From: DATKPC01 sp035524275
GTDB lineage: Bacteria; Pseudomonadota; Gammaproteobacteria; Burkholderiales; Burkholderiaceae_F
Direction of reading: 5' to 3'
DNA length: 64,000 nucleotides
Assembly (NCBI GenBank): GCA_035524275.1
Contig: DATKPC010000037.1
Location: forward strand, 6,128-70,127
Shown: piece by piece, positions 63,913 to 64,000 of the stretch
How the letters are laid out: each line of letters opens with the position of its first letter
Numbering within the stretch: the stretch's first letter is position 1
Program-made: the position numbers and the translations under genes
The notes under the pieces: generated by a model
Databases searched by the model: none
The model's input: the letters and a program-made list of their open reading frames with translations, nothing else
What the model was told of the DNA's origin: nothing

Positions 63913-64000
63913 TGTATAGACCGGGGACATAGGTAACAGGTGTTCGGGGACATGGGTGACACTTCTTAAGCTTCGGCATGGTCCTTTTTTCGGAGGGCAC
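63913..64000 (+). mobile_element. One end of an insertion sequence, probably IS481-like, running off the window
   Basis: The sequence starts TGTATAGACC, a TGT start typical of many DDE elements. It then has two copies of a 16-mer, GGGGACATAGGTAACA (63923) and GGGGACATGGGTGACA (63946), 23 bp apart with 14 of 16 matches, as expected for transposase-binding sites inside a terminal repeat. A GGAGG at 63992-63996 looks like the ribosome-binding site of a transposase gene starting just past the window. The family name rests on recall of similar ends and is not certain. Confidence 0.6.

Noticed and set aside
63913..63980. Minus-strand peptide read out of the IS end
   Set aside because: Its reading frame is the terminal repeat itself translated; such peptides recur wherever this end occurs and are not genes.

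Overview
This window is a GC-rich stretch of bacterial chromosome, almost entirely housekeeping genes, from a member of the Betaproteobacteria. That placement is an inference from gene order. The runs mfd-ispD-ispF, lplT-alr-radA, tig-clpP-clpX-lon-hupB-tRNA-Val-tRNA-Asp-ppiD, yciB-bolA-ppiC and mltG-tmk-holB-pilZ-tatD are typical of that class. The squalene genes hpnC-hpnD-hpnE point to a hopanoid maker. The species cannot be named from this sequence. No prophage, CRISPR array, toxin-antitoxin pair or integrative element was found; the only mobile DNA is one end of an insertion sequence at the right edge.

Layout. 1-2.4 kb: mfd (minus strand, C-terminus cut by the window edge). 2.5-3.8 kb: ispD and ispF of the MEP isoprenoid pathway. 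3.8-5.9 kb: an EnvZ/OmpR-type two-component pair. 6.1-8.8 kb: a small DUF3106-type exported protein, then the overlapping run tsaB-rimI-uracil-DNA glycosylase. 8.8-12.8 kb: lplT, and divergent to it alr-radA. 12.9-15.9 kb: hpnCDE, converting farnesyl diphosphate to squalene; it shares an isoprenoid theme with ispDF but is not in the same operon. 16.1-25.4 kb: tRNA-Leu, trigger factor, ClpP, ClpX, Lon, HU, tRNA-Val, tRNA-Asp and PpiD, a protein-quality-control block. 25.4-30.9 kb: mnmH, tesA, an orphan YbbA-like ATPase, the fused NAD(P)HX repair enzyme and a degenerate EAL-HDOD protein. 31-36.8 kb: purL, then ppiC, bolA and yciB on the other strand.

37.1-46.4 kb is the least routine part. An acyl-CoA ligase is followed by a complete branched-chain-amino-acid-type ABC importer (livKHMGF), two short-chain dehydrogenases and a hotdog thioesterase, all on the plus strand. 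Together they look like an uptake-and-activation module for an organic acid of unknown identity. LivF carries arginine in place of the Walker A lysine, and a perfect stem-loop sits between livK and livH. 46.6-57.4 kb: a double-domain M16 protease, a GNAT acetyltransferase, an NRDE protein, YgfZ, the mltG-tmk-holB-pilZ-tatD run and a nitronate monooxygenase-like protein. 57.9-63.8 kb: a complete tripartite RND efflux operon (NodT-type channel, adaptor, HAE1 pump) with no regulator beside it.

No clearly new biological system was seen. The best leads are small-scale: an 11-bp array of five units at the radA/hpnE junction, a 15-bp array of three units in front of purL, the Walker A variant in LivF with its acid-utilisation cluster, and an insertion-sequence end that begins exactly where an 18-bp inverted repeat stops being complementary at the right border.
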